Origin: Burkholderiales bacterium
GTDB lineage: Bacteria; Pseudomonadota; Gammaproteobacteria; Burkholderiales; SG8-41
Direction of reading: 5' to 3'
NCBI GenBank assembly: GCA_030683105.1
Contig: JAUXMZ010000005.1
Location: 1 to 47,388, forward strand
Length of the DNA stretch: 47,388 bases
Below the pieces are notes generated by a model. That model saw nothing but the letters and a program-made list of their open reading frames with translations, did no database searches and was not told the origin of the DNA. Below, in pieces: positions 1 through 7,664 of the stretch. Each line of letters begins with the position of its first letter. The first letter of the stretch is position 1. A program made the position numbers and the translations under genes.

Positions 1-233
1 AGAGTTAGTATCTTCCAGCACCTATGTGCAGCCACTCTGCGCGCTTACCCGCCCCAGGCTGCGCCCGCCGAGTCCAGCGCGCTCCTTTTCGGTTACATTT
101 TCTTGGCCGCGCAAGAAAAGGTATCCAGCCGCCGGGCTGCCCCCGGCATTAATCCTCCACCGCTTTAAAAATAAACGGAGTTGGGTTCACTTTCTAGCAC
201 CCCAGGAAATGTGAACCCGCCCCCTTTTCTTTC
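1..233. repeat. Composite dispersed repeat, copy 1
   Basis: Bases 1-119 are identical to 3245-3363, and bases about 84-233 are nearly identical to about 1225-1375. The shared core contains GGTTACATTTTCTTGGCCGC followed by CCGCCGGGCTGCCCCCGGC. The blocks are combined differently in each copy, so this is a mosaic repeat and not one fixed insertion sequence. Short ORFs inside it (for example one at 26-214) look spurious. The region holds no gene I can support. Confidence 0.85.
183..218. repeat. 36-bp inverted-end element, copy 1
   Basis: GGGTTCAC and its exact complement GTGAACCC lie 20 bases apart. The same 36-bp layout recurs at 1325-1360 with the same interior and at 18296-18331 with a diverged interior. 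The constant length and conserved ends suggest a miniature element or fused ends of an insertion sequence. No transposase accompanies it. Confidence 0.6.
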
Positions 234-516
234 AGGCCGCAAGCCGCAAGCCGACAGGAATGCCGGCTTTGGCGCACAACCCCACCAGGTAGTCGAGCGA
301 AAGCAGTTCAACCTTGCCGCGCACGATTTCCGACACGCGCGGCTGGGTGATGCCCAGGCGCTTCGCGGTTTCGGCCTGGGTCAGTTTCCCGCGCTCCATC
401 CATACGCGCAGCGCCTCCGCCAGCCTGGCGCGCAACAGCATGACCTCCGCCTCATGGGGCGGAAGTCCCATATCCAGAAAAATGTTGCCGCTCGATTCCG
501 TCACTTTCTTAGCCAT
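232..516 (-). CDS. XRE-family antitoxin (HigA-like)
   Basis: This 94-residue protein carries one helix-turn-helix of the XRE/Cro type at about residues 45-75 (QAETAKRLGITQPRVSEIVR). Known relatives are antitoxins that bind and neutralise a RelE-like toxin and repress their own operon. I chose the ATG at 516 over a TTG at 522 because AAAGGAG lies upstream at good spacing. The gene overlaps the end of the toxin gene by 8 bases, so the two are translationally coupled, toxin first, as in higBA. The gene ends right at the edge of the leftmost repeat. The DNA-binding fold is clear. The antitoxin role rests on the pairing. Confidence 0.85.
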   Translation of the reverse strand: MAKKVTESSGNIFLDMGLPPHEAEVMLLRARLAEALRVWMERGKLTQAETAKRLGITQPRVSEIVRGKVELLSLDYLVGLCAKAGIPVGLRLAA

Positions 517-850
517 GATCAACTCCTTTGGCGAGGTCGCGCGCTTCGCGGTAGCGCTGTCTCGCCAGTTTCAGGTCCGCGGGAGCAGTCTTCCGCGACT
601 TCTTTTGAAACGCATGCAGCACGTAAACAGTGTCTTCGAATCTGGCAACGTAGATCACGCGAAATGCACCTGCCTGTTCCCGCACCCGTATCTCGCAAGC
701 TCCCGACCCTACGCTGGTCATCGGCTTCCAGTCATCGGGATCGCGACCCACTTGCACCATGAACAACTCATGGCCCGCACGGATGCGCGCCGATTTGGGG
801 AATGCAGCAAGGTCATCCTTTGCGCTCCCCATGAAACGCACGGGCTTCAT
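509..850 (-). CDS. RelE/ParE-family toxin (HigB/Gp49-like)
   Basis: The 113-residue product resembles phage-derived Gp49-like/HigB toxins: a compact basic protein with the core RVREQAGAFRVIYVARFEDT and the typical YVLHAFQKKSRKTA segment before a final helix. Family members are mRNA interferases that usually cut ribosome-bound mRNA. It is first in a two-gene operon with the antitoxin at 232-516. A strong promoter with a palindrome between its -35 and -10 boxes lies immediately upstream (857-884). There is almost no leader before the ATG and no Shine-Dalgarno sequence, so translation may be leaderless. The family call is firm. The RNase activity is inferred from the family. Confidence 0.87.
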   Translation of the reverse strand: MKPVRFMGSAKDDLAAFPKSARIRAGHELFMVQVGRDPDDWKPMTSVGSGACEIRVREQAGAFRVIYVARFEDTVYVLHAFQKKSRKTAPADLKLARQRYREARDLAKGVDHG

Positions 851-856
851 GGAAAG

Positions 857-884
857 ATTATACGAATATTCGTATTAATGTCAA
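857..884 (-). promoter_or_regulatory. Toxin/antitoxin promoter with palindromic operator
   Basis: Read on the minus strand, a -35 TTGACA (879-884) and a -10 TATAAT (857-862) are separated by 16 bases. The perfect 16-base palindrome ATACGAATATTCGTAT (860-875) fills most of the spacer and overlaps the -10. This is where an autoregulating antitoxin would block RNA polymerase. The predicted start of transcription falls at about 850, on the toxin ATG. Confidence 0.7.
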
Positions 885-982
885 ATGCAGAAATAGGCCA
901 AAGTTATATGTCGTGGCGTTTACCCCTTGCGACAACCTTTCTTATCCGGACCCATGTGCGCCGCCGAGCAGGTTTAACTGCC

Positions 983-1014
983 GTGATTGGTGATTAGTAA
1001 TTAGTGATTGGTAA
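983..1014. repeat. Short-period TGATTAGT/TGATTGGT repeat
   Basis: Four to five copies of a 7-8 base unit of the type GTGATTAGTGATTGG stand in tandem. The same unit occurs at about 3097-3130 and, inverted, at 17733-17770. Confidence 0.7.
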
Positions 1015-1053
1015 CTTCGGTGAGAGGCATTTACCGCGACCACCCCTCCCCTA

Positions 1054-1375
1054 GCCGCAACGTCGATCCTCCGGACCCATGAGAGCCGCCGAGCAGCGCA
1101 GACAAGCCCGGGAATTCTGCGAGGACTGTCTGAGCGTTCTCTGCGAGTTCCGCAGCAGCCGGGCTTGTCGAGCAGCACAGGGAACGCCTGACACAAAAAG
1201 TCAGGTGCGGCGAACTGGGCGGCCTTCTTTTCGGTTACATTTTCTTGGCCGCGCAAGAAAAGGTAACCAGCCGCCGGGCTGCCCCCGGCATTAAACCTCC
1301 ACCGCTTTAAAAATAAACGGAGTTGGGTTCACTTTCTAGCACCCCAGGAAATGTGAACCCGCCCCCTTTTCTTTT
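1054..1375. repeat. Composite dispersed repeat, copy 2
   Basis: It begins with TAGCCGCAACG and continues through GCCGCCGAGCAGCGCAGAC, GGACTGTCTGAGCG and TGCGGCGAACTGGGCGGCC, then into the GGTTACATTTTCTTGGCC block and the 36-bp element. The first part matches 22891-23060 closely, the second part matches 84-233. Small ORFs here are by-products of the repeat. Confidence 0.8.
1325..1360. repeat. 36-bp inverted-end element, copy 2
   Basis: It is identical to 183-218 in ends and interior (GGGTTCAC, 20 bases, GTGAACCC). It sits in the same mosaic context, so the two were probably copied together. Confidence 0.6.
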
Positions 1376-1501
1376 TACTGTCTCCTGCATTTGTGGCGGC
1401 AGTTGCTCTGGCACCTGCGTCGGCAGCACGAAATAGTCCTGCTGCGCCCCCGCGCCGGCGCGCGACGGATCCTCCTGCTCCAACGGCAGACCGAGCGTCA
1501 C
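1372..1501 (-). pseudogene. Possible C-terminal gene remnant
   Basis: Read leftward, about 43 codons have strongly GC-ending codon use and a protein-like composition (for example QQDYFVLPTQVPEQLPPQ). An in-frame TGA sits just upstream, and the frame runs left into the 36-bp repeat. It looks like the tail of a gene whose body has been lost and whose stop was replaced by repeat DNA. I do not recognise the family, and chance is not excluded. Confidence 0.25.
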
Positions 1502-1633
1502 ATTGGGTCATTGCGCTCGTGTCAATGGTAAAAATAGGGGCGGGTTTACATTTTCACTAATACATTTACACGGAAACCCGTCTCCTTCAACGCACGAGAC
1601 ACCAAAACGTGAACCCGGCCCATTTCTTGCGAC

Positions 1634-1945
1634 TTAAGGCTTAGCGCCTTTCCCGGCCGGCTCTCTAATGATAAGCGCGCCCGAAGGGTCCTTCGGGTCT
1701 GCGGCTCGCGCCGCCGCTTCTTCCGGAGTGCGGGATGCAGCGGGCGCAGGATTCGCCGGTGGCCGCGCCGATTTCTTCTGCTTGGACCCTGATGCTTCAG
1801 GCGTTGTCGGCGCTATCTTGAGTTCGGACGGCGCAATTTCTTTCAAAGGTTGCGATGACGGTGGATTTATTGCAGTTGGGGTGTCAGCAGCGAATGCCGA
1901 CAAAGCGAAGCCTGCGATGACGAAACTGACTCCAAATGATCGCAT
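1634..1945 (-). CDS. Small secreted Pro/Ala-rich protein
   Basis: The product is about 103 residues: an N-terminal signal peptide (hydrophobic FGVSFVIAGFALSAFA, cleavage likely after AFA), then a low-complexity tail rich in Pro, Ala, Ser and Lys with no recognisable domain. It should be exported to the periplasm. Three ATGs are possible (1966, 1954, 1945). AAAAGGAG is too close to 1954 but about ten bases from 1945, so I prefer 1945, while a start at 1966 would add a more basic n-region. It stands alone between repeat DNA and the amidohydrolase. I do not recognise a function. Confidence 0.6.
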   Translation of the reverse strand: MRSFGVSFVIAGFALSAFAADTPTAINPPSSQPLKEIAPSELKIAPTTPEASGSKQKKSARPPANPAPAASRTPEEAAARAADPKDPSGALIIREPAGKGAKP

Positions 1946-2073
1946 GATATTCATGCTCCTTTTCATAATTTACCGCGCGAGCGGATCCGGCCTCAACTGC
2001 ATTTTCATTCGCACTTCACCTCTGACCAGTTGAGAGAGTGATGGATTGCAAGACTTGCTCCCTTCTTTCTCTC

Positions 2074-2922
2074 CTAGCCTTTCTTCGGCGACCAGCCATA
2101 CGCCTTGGCGCAGGCCCCGCCCATCAGCATCGCCCGTTCACTGTCGCTCAGACGGTCGGTCAGGCGGAACGGTTCGACCGCCTGTTCGTAGTTGACGACC
2201 GCGAAGGCGCGGGTCCAGTCGGTGCCCCACAGGCAGCGGTCGAAACCCCAGGCGTCGAAGATGCGGGCGAGCGGATCCCAGATATCCGGGAAGGGATATG
2301 GCTCCCGGGACAGCGTGCAGGCGCCGCTGATCTTGATCACCGCGTTCGGGCGCTTGGCCAGGTCCAGTACCTTCGGCAGGTCGGCCCAGGGCTGCGGCGG
2401 CGCGGGCGGCGTGCGCGGCTGCATGATGCCCAGATGGTCGATGATGAATCGCGTGTCGGGGTGGCGGTCGATCAGCGCCATGCCCGCATCCAGATTGCCC
2501 CAGCACAGGATGTTGACCGGAAAGTCGTGCCGGACGGCTTCGCGCAGGATCCGGTCGAAGCCCGGGTCGGCCGGGTCGCGGTCGCGTCCCGGCTCCTTCG
2601 TCAGCATGATGCGGATGCCGACCGTGCCCGGCGACTGCTTCCAGTCGGCAATGACATCGGCCGCAGCCGGATCATCGGGATCGATCGGCTTGACGAGCGC
2701 GAACCGGTCCGGATGGGCCCGTTGCACCTCCACCGCATAGCTGGCGTCGTAGCGGTACATGGAAAAGGCGGAGATGAAGATCGCGCCGTCGACGCCGACC
2801 TTGTCCATCGCCGCCACCATCTCGTCACCGTTGACGTGATCGGGCCAGTTCGGCACATTGTGCCAGGGCCGTTTCGGCGTGTTCGCCTCATAGACATGGA
2901 CCTGGGAATCGATGATCGCCAT
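2074..2922 (-). CDS. Amidohydrolase family protein (Amidohydro_2)
   Basis: This 282-residue TIM-barrel metal-dependent hydrolase belongs to the Amidohydro_2 group, which includes lactonases of the 2-pyrone-4,6-dicarboxylate type and decarboxylases. Visible markers are the N-terminal strand AIIDSQVHVYE (IDxxVH in place of the usual HxH), VNILCWG in mid-barrel, FIIDHLGI, and CLWGTDWTR near the end, whose Asp is the usual catalytic metal-site residue. AGGAGCT precedes the ATG at good spacing. It is a single-gene unit flanked by repeats. The replacement of the first His of HxH by Gln is known in lactonase-like members, so a single-metal or metal-independent enzyme is possible. The substrate is not inferable. 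Confidence 0.85.
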   Translation of the reverse strand: MAIIDSQVHVYEANTPKRPWHNVPNWPDHVNGDEMVAAMDKVGVDGAIFISAFSMYRYDASYAVEVQRAHPDRFALVKPIDPDDPAAADVIADWKQSPGTVGIRIMLTKEPGRDRDPADPGFDRILREAVRHDFPVNILCWGNLDAGMALIDRHPDTRFIIDHLGIMQPRTPPAPPQPWADLPKVLDLAKRPNAVIKISGACTLSREPYPFPDIWDPLARIFDAWGFDRCLWGTDWTRAFAVVNYEQAVEPFRLTDRLSDSERAMLMGGACAKAYGWSPKKG

Positions 2923-3523
2923 CGGGGAAGCTCCTCTGTGTTAAGCGGGTTCATGGTATTGCAACAGGTCGCGACCGCCGTGTCCAGAAGAGGGCTAAGC
3001 AAATGTGTTCGGAGTCATTTCCAGAGACGAGCATTCCCCTAGCTACAACTCTGATTCCCCGGACCCATGAGAGCCGCCGAGCAGCGCCTAATTACCGTGA
3101 TTGGTGACTGGTGATTAGTGATTGGTAAAAACCAAAAACGTCGGTAAGTCGGATTGTCGAGCAGTGCCGGGTTATACCCGGAGGGCGCGGCGAACTGGGC
3201 GGTGGCTGTAATTGGGTCTAATAAATAGTGTCGTGTGGTGATGCAGAGTTAGTATCTTCCAGCACCTATGTGCAGCCACTCTGCGCGCTTACCCGCCCCA
3301 GGCTGCGCCCGCCGAGTCCAGCGCGCTCCTTTTCGGTTACATTTTCTTGGCCGCGCAAGAAAACGGAGTGAAGCGGAGTTTCGGTGAAGACTAACCTTCA
3401 GACAACACGCATAGCTTGTTGCGGTGGAGACTGACCTTCAGGTCATGTCGGAGCCAAAAGGTAACCAGCCGCCGGGCTGCCCCCGGCACTTGCAAGCGGG
3501 CGGAATAAACCGGCCGCGACACA
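2923..3523. repeat. Repeat region with composite copies 3 and 4
   Basis: About 3047-3220 is a broken copy of the 1054-1220 block: GGACCCATGAGAGCCGCC, then a TGATTAGT array at 3097-3130, then TCGAGCAGTGCCGGG and GGCGCGGCGAACTGGGCGG. Bases 3245-3363 are identical to 1-119. About 3364-3487 matches 23099-23238 (GTGAAGCGGAGTTTCGGTGA, then CTTCAGACAACACGCATAGC). No gene is visible in these 600 bases. Confidence 0.8.
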
Positions 3524-5659
3524 TCACCGCGCCAGCGGATCCGGCCGCAACTGAAACTTGATCACCTTCGGCCGGTTCTGCGTGCCGCCTTCGGAATGAA
3601 ATATCGTCCTGTCGGATGAGGTCGCCCACAACGCCCGGCCTTTCCAGCCGCCAGCCGGATCGTCGATGCGCCCTTCGCCCCACTTCGCGAAAAATCCCAT
3701 CGGATAGGGCACGCGCAGCGTGACCCACTTGCCGCCGACCAGCGCGAAGTACGCGTCGCTCATGTTGCCGGTGGCGAGCGGCACGTTCTTGCCCAGCCCG
3801 AAAATGTCGAACTGGTCGACCCAGGTGTAATAGCTCGCTTCGGCGCTGCCCGAATCCTTCACGTCACGAAACTGCGGCCCGGGGAACTGATAAAGCGCCC
3901 AGCCCTCGGGGCAGTGCTTGCCGGTCGCGGTCGGCCCGTTGAGCACCTTGCACTTGCTGCGATCGAACCTGCCGAGATGGCCGCTCGCGAGCGACGCCCA
4001 GTAGATGCCGTCGTTGCCCATGTCGCCGCCGCGCGGCCCGTAGCCGGGGAACGGCGGCTCGTAGACTTCGGCCAGTGCGGTGTGCGTCGGATCCTCTCCG
4101 GGTGCGACGCGGATGATGCGTCCGGGATAGCCGAGCTGGGTGCCCCACACCGAACCGTCGATCGGGTTCACGGCCACAGAGTAGAGATTCCCCGCGATCC
4201 GCGTGTCCTTCTCCGGGTCAGCCGGCTGATTGGGCTCGACGTACTCGTCGCGCCTGCCGTTGCCGTTGGTGTCGAGCACGAACGGCGACCAGCCCTGCGA
4301 CTTCGCCTCGTCGCCGGTCTCCTCGTATAGCTTGCGGTTCAGCCAACCAAAGGCGCCCGGACCGGAGACGCCGCTGCTGAACCACAGCGTCTGGTTGGCG
4401 TCACTGGCGAAGATCAGGTGGTGCGTCGGAAAGCACGTGCTGATCAGCGTGAACTTGCCGCTCTTCGGATCGTACATAGACAGCTGGCGGCTACTCGCTG
4501 CCAGCGGAAACACTTTCGCCGACGGGTGATCCGAGCCCTGCCTGCAGTAGTCCGGGTTGGGGCCCGGACGGATGCGCGCGGCCATCCACACCCGCCCTTT
4601 CTCGTCCATCATCTGGTTATGGATGCTGGTCTGGCTGTCCCAGATGGGATCGGGTCCCCAGTACGGCGAAGGCGCCATCGGGTTGGCTTTTGACGACGGT
4701 GTTTTCGGATCGCGCACCGGGTGCCTGATCTGCGACGCGGTGTGCGTGACCGGATCGAGCACCGGGAAAAAATCCGTGCTCTCCTCGGGCGCACCGTAGA
4801 GCTTGCCGTTGGCATTGACGGTTGGATTGCGCCGGTCGGTCGAGATGAGATCGTGCATATAGCCGGTGGGCGTGCTCCAGTCCCACAGCGTGAGCATGAT
4901 GTTGCGCTCGACACCCTGCGGCCGCGACGGCTTGTCGAACGGCAGCTCGCCGGCGGCGATGCGGTCGGTCCAGTCGCCGAACAGCGCGAGCGCGCGCTGC
5001 GGCTCGAGCCGGTTCAACGTATTGATCATCTGCATCATCGCCTGGCCAGAGGCAATGCGCCGCCCCCACGCTTCGGCCGAATTCTTGTAATGGGCGAAGT
5101 CCTTGGGCATGGTGCGCGTGCCCAAGGTGCCCAGCGCATGACACGACATGCAGCCGGTGCTCTTGATCGTGTTCAGCCACTCCGGCTGGCTTTTCACCGG
5201 TCCCACCGGGAACTCGCCCCTGGCCGGGACCTTCAGCATCGAATACCAGTAGATCGGCGGGTAATACTGCGCCGCTGCGGCTGCGGTCAGCGCCGGCACC
5301 GCGTGCAGGTTCAGGATGGTCCCGCGCGTAGTCCGCACTTTGGGCGAATCGACGAGGCCGTAGCCGCGCACCCACACCCTGTACCTCGCCCTGGGAAGAT
5401 CAGGTATCACATAGCGACCGCGCTCGTCGGTGACCACGATCCTGGTGAATTTGGTGAGGAGATTTGTCGTTTCCGCGATCACCCACACCCCGGCTTCCGG
5501 CCCATTTGCGCCCGAGACCACGCCGCCCAGATCATTATTGCCGATGCTGATGCCGGAGTCGGCGGATGACGAAGTATTCAGACCGGTCGCGCAGGCGGCC
5601 AACAGCACTGTGATTCCCGCCACCGCCAACCCCAGGTACCACCGTCGAGTCGCCTGCAT
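3524..5659 (-). CDS. Lipoprotein with carboxypeptidase-regulatory-like domain and CxxCH heme motif
   Basis: This 711-residue protein begins with a lipoprotein signal (VLLAAC, Cys22), so it should be membrane-anchored outside the cytoplasm. Residues about 40-120 form a beta-sandwich of the carboxypeptidase-regulatory-like type. Residues about 160-250 contain C170-M-S-C173-H174 (CMSCHALG), a covalent heme c motif. The remainder, about 270-700, is rich in Trp, Gly and Asp with repeated blades such as WFSSGVSGPGAFGW and SVAVNPIDGSVWG, like the virginiamycin-B-lyase beta-propeller. GGGAGC precedes the ATG. It is monocistronic. Relatives occur beside catabolic genes in proteobacteria and may be periplasmic redox enzymes or sensors. 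The substrate is unknown. Confidence 0.8.
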   Translation of the reverse strand: MQATRRWYLGLAVAGITVLLAACATGLNTSSSADSGISIGNNDLGGVVSGANGPEAGVWVIAETTNLLTKFTRIVVTDERGRYVIPDLPRARYRVWVRGYGLVDSPKVRTTRGTILNLHAVPALTAAAAAQYYPPIYWYSMLKVPARGEFPVGPVKSQPEWLNTIKSTGCMSCHALGTLGTRTMPKDFAHYKNSAEAWGRRIASGQAMMQMINTLNRLEPQRALALFGDWTDRIAAGELPFDKPSRPQGVERNIMLTLWDWSTPTGYMHDLISTDRRNPTVNANGKLYGAPEESTDFFPVLDPVTHTASQIRHPVRDPKTPSSKANPMAPSPYWGPDPIWDSQTSIHNQMMDEKGRVWMAARIRPGPNPDYCRQGSDHPSAKVFPLAASSRQLSMYDPKSGKFTLISTCFPTHHLIFASDANQTLWFSSGVSGPGAFGWLNRKLYEETGDEAKSQGWSPFVLDTNGNGRRDEYVEPNQPADPEKDTRIAGNLYSVAVNPIDGSVWGTQLGYPGRIIRVAPGEDPTHTALAEVYEPPFPGYGPRGGDMGNDGIYWASLASGHLGRFDRSKCKVLNGPTATGKHCPEGWALYQFPGPQFRDVKDSGSAEASYYTWVDQFDIFGLGKNVPLATGNMSDAYFALVGGKWVTLRVPYPMGFFAKWGEGRIDDPAGGWKGRALWATSSDRTIFHSEGGTQNRPKVIKFQLRPDPLAR

Positions 5660-5797
5660 GGCTGCTCCCTTCAGTTACAACAATCGATATCCTCGCACAT
5701 CAAGATGTGCGCGGCCACTCAATGCTCACGCCTCATGCCCCGCGGTAAATTAACAATAATATCAAAGTGTTACGTTATTGATTCTGCCGGACCGGCG

Positions 5798-6388
5798 TCA
5801 GCGGTGCTTGCCGATGCGCCAGCCGTGCGGCTGCAGATGTTTTTCGCCGAACGCGATGGGTTCGGGTTCGAGCGGCACGGCGAGGGTGTCGCTCCAGCGG
5901 TTCAGAAATCCGTTCAGCGCGATCACCCCGGTGATCTCGACGATCTGCGCATCGCTCCAGTGTTGTTTCATTTTGGCCATCAGTTCATCGGTCACGGCAT
6001 TGGGCTGCGAAGCCGCGGCGATGGCGTAGTCGAGCGCCACGCGCTCGGCCGCATTGAACAGCGGGCTGGTCTTGTAGTCGATCACCGCCTCCAGCTTCGC
6101 TTCATCCAGGCCGACGCGGTGCGAGGCTTCGGCGGCGTGCGCCATGCTGTAATTGCAGCCGTGGGTGCGGCTCGCCACATAGGCCACCAGGCGCTTGAAA
6201 CCGAGGTTCACTTCGCTGTCCTTGTCCCACACCGCCTGCGCCATCTGCGCCAGCGCTTTCACCAGCTTGGGTCTGTGCTGCATGATGAGCACGCTGTTGG
6301 GCGGATAGCCGAGGTATCTCGCGTAGGTCGCGAAAGTGTCTTTCAATTCCGGGGTCGTCTCCGGGGGCAGGGGTTCGATGCGCGCCAT
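5798..6388 (-). CDS. Carboxymuconolactone decarboxylase/AhpD-like protein
   Basis: This 196-residue all-helical protein of the CMD superfamily has the core VAYVASRTHGCNYSMAHAAE (Cys78, His84) and the helix VALDYAIAAASQPNAVTDEL. AhpD-type peroxidases use CxxC. Here the second Cys is Ser81, so a thiol-disulfide cycle of the AhpD kind is unlikely, and a decarboxylase or hydrolase-like role, or a one-Cys chemistry, is more plausible. An ATG-initiated frame extends upstream to 6499, but that part is repeat DNA. The ATG at 6388 has GGAGTG just upstream and starts the conserved protein. The Bug receptor at 6650-7621 lies upstream on the same strand. Confidence 0.85.
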   Translation of the reverse strand: MARIEPLPPETTPELKDTFATYARYLGYPPNSVLIMQHRPKLVKALAQMAQAVWDKDSEVNLGFKRLVAYVASRTHGCNYSMAHAAEASHRVGLDEAKLEAVIDYKTSPLFNAAERVALDYAIAAASQPNAVTDELMAKMKQHWSDAQIVEITGVIALNGFLNRWSDTLAVPLEPEPIAFGEKHLQPHGWRIGKHR

Positions 6389-6431
6389 GTTCACTCCATG
6401 TTGATGGCTAAAGATCAAATTCAAAGGCCTC

Positions 6432-6571
6432 TGCCACAGAGTGCACAGAGGATTCTTTTTAATACCCGCTCGACGGGTACACAGAGGAAAAACAAACAAC
6501 GAAACATGTATCGTATTTTTATAAAATAATAATTATTCTATTTCTCTGTGATCTCTGTGTTCTCTGTGGCT
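6432..6571. repeat. CACAGAG short-period inverted repeat, locus 1
   Basis: The left arm (from about 6432) reads TGCCACAGAGTGCACAGAG and resumes with CACAGAGG after a 27-bp insertion. The right arm (about 6539-6571) is its complement, TCTCTGTGATCTCTGTG followed by TTCTCTGTGGCT. The AT-rich centre could form the loop of a long hairpin. Other copies are at 15446-15557, 39077-39252 and 40085-40203. Confidence 0.8.
6453..6479 (+). repeat. 27-bp nested element, copy A (single unit)
   Basis: The left half is TTCTTTTTAATACC (14 bases) and the right half CGCTCGACGGGTA (13 bases). The core TACCCG...CGGGTA can form a 6-bp stem. It splits a CACAGAG array exactly: the flanks rejoin as CACAGAGGA and CACAGAGGA. 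No target duplication is seen. Confidence 0.75.
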
Positions 6572-6649
6572 ACTGTCTGTTGGTTTTGAACGTTTATCTG
6601 CGGTTACATCGGTCTTGGTCTTTTTGAAATGCGCTCAAAATAATTCACT

Positions 6650-7621
6650 TCAGTTCGCCCGCGCGCCCGACGCTTTCACCACCTTCGCCCATTTTTCGAT
6701 TTCGCTGCGCGTGAACGCGCCGTATTCCTCGGGCGTGCTGGTGAGCACTTCGAATCCGGCGGCATCGAGCCGCTGCAGGGTGTCGGGCAGTCTGAGCACT
6801 TTCAGCGTTTCCGCATGCAGGCGGGTGATGATCTCCTTGGGTGTGGCGGCCGGCACCAGCAAACCGTACCACGAGCCCACGTCATAGCCCGGCACGGCCG
6901 ACTCGCCGAGCGTGACAAGATCCGGCAGCGAGGGCGAGCGCTTCGCCGTCGTGAGGGCCAGCGCCCGCATCTTCCCGGCCTTGATGTGGCCGATCACCGA
7001 TGGCATGGTCGGGAAGCCGACCGACACTTCGCCGCCGACCAGTGCGATTACCGAGGGGCCGCCGCCCTTGTACGGCACGTGAATCATTTTTACGCCCGTC
7101 ATGCTGGCGAACAGTTCTCCGGCAAGATGGGCCGGCGTGCCGCTGCCCGAGGAGGAATAGGTGATCTGCCCGGGCCGGGCTTTGGCGAAAGTGATCAGCT
7201 CGCGCGCGGATTTCACCGGCAGCGACGGATGCACGACCACGATGTGCGGCGTGGTCGCGAGCAGCGTGACCGGCGCGAAGTCCCGCACGAGATCGTAATT
7301 GAGCTTCGCGTAGAGGCTCGCGCTGATGGTGTTGGCGATGGTGGCGAGCAGCAGCGTGTAGCCGTCGGGCGGTGTTTTCGCCGCGATCTCAAGGCCGAGA
7401 TTGGCGCCGGCGCCCGGCCGGTTGTCGAGCACCACCTGTTGTCCGATCGCTTCCGACAGTTTCAGGGCGAACACGCGCGCAATGGTGTCGGTGCCGCCGC
7501 CGGGCGGATAAGGCACGATCAGCCGCAGCGGCTTGGTCGGATATTGCTGAGCGTGGACCGGGGACAGCACGGCGAGAGCTGCAATCAACATCATCAACCA
7601 GCGGCAGGAAACCGATTTCAT
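6650..7621 (-). CDS. Bug/TctC-family periplasmic substrate-binding protein 1
   Basis: The 323-residue protein has a Sec signal peptide ending VHA-QQYPTKPLRLIVPY and the family hallmark PYPPGGGTDTIAR, then DNRPGAGANLGLE, and the C-terminal helix FTRSEIEKWAKVV. Bug proteins bind organic acids or aromatics in the periplasm and, in most cases, feed a TctAB permease encoded elsewhere or signal to a sensor. No tctAB genes are in the window. I chose the ATG at 7621, which has AAGGAG upstream, over a TTG at 7648. Its neighbours are the CMD-like protein downstream and a REP-like palindrome upstream. The ligand is unknown. Confidence 0.92.
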   Translation of the reverse strand: MKSVSCRWLMMLIAALAVLSPVHAQQYPTKPLRLIVPYPPGGGTDTIARVFALKLSEAIGQQVVLDNRPGAGANLGLEIAAKTPPDGYTLLLATIANTISASLYAKLNYDLVRDFAPVTLLATTPHIVVVHPSLPVKSARELITFAKARPGQITYSSSGSGTPAHLAGELFASMTGVKMIHVPYKGGGPSVIALVGGEVSVGFPTMPSVIGHIKAGKMRALALTTAKRSPSLPDLVTLGESAVPGYDVGSWYGLLVPAATPKEIITRLHAETLKVLRLPDTLQRLDAAGFEVLTSTPEEYGAFTRSEIEKWAKVVKASGARAN

Positions 7622-7664
7622 CGCGCTTCTCCTTGGAATTTTATGCAAGCTCCCCCTCTCCCTA

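Larger units (their letters stand above)
851..1633. other. Gene-poor repeat region
   Basis: This 783-base stretch holds the toxin promoter, a short-period TGATTAGT repeat (about 983-1014), a mosaic dispersed repeat (about 1054-1375), a 36-bp inverted-end element (1325-1360) and a possible gene tail (1372-1501). A further GTGAACCC half-site lies at about 1609-1616. I see no intact gene. Confidence 0.7.

Noticed and set aside
6432-6571. CACAGAG arrays as a CRISPR array
   Set aside because: Units are 8-11 bases, the copies are tandem without unique spacers of constant length, and the arms are inverted. No cas gene is near.
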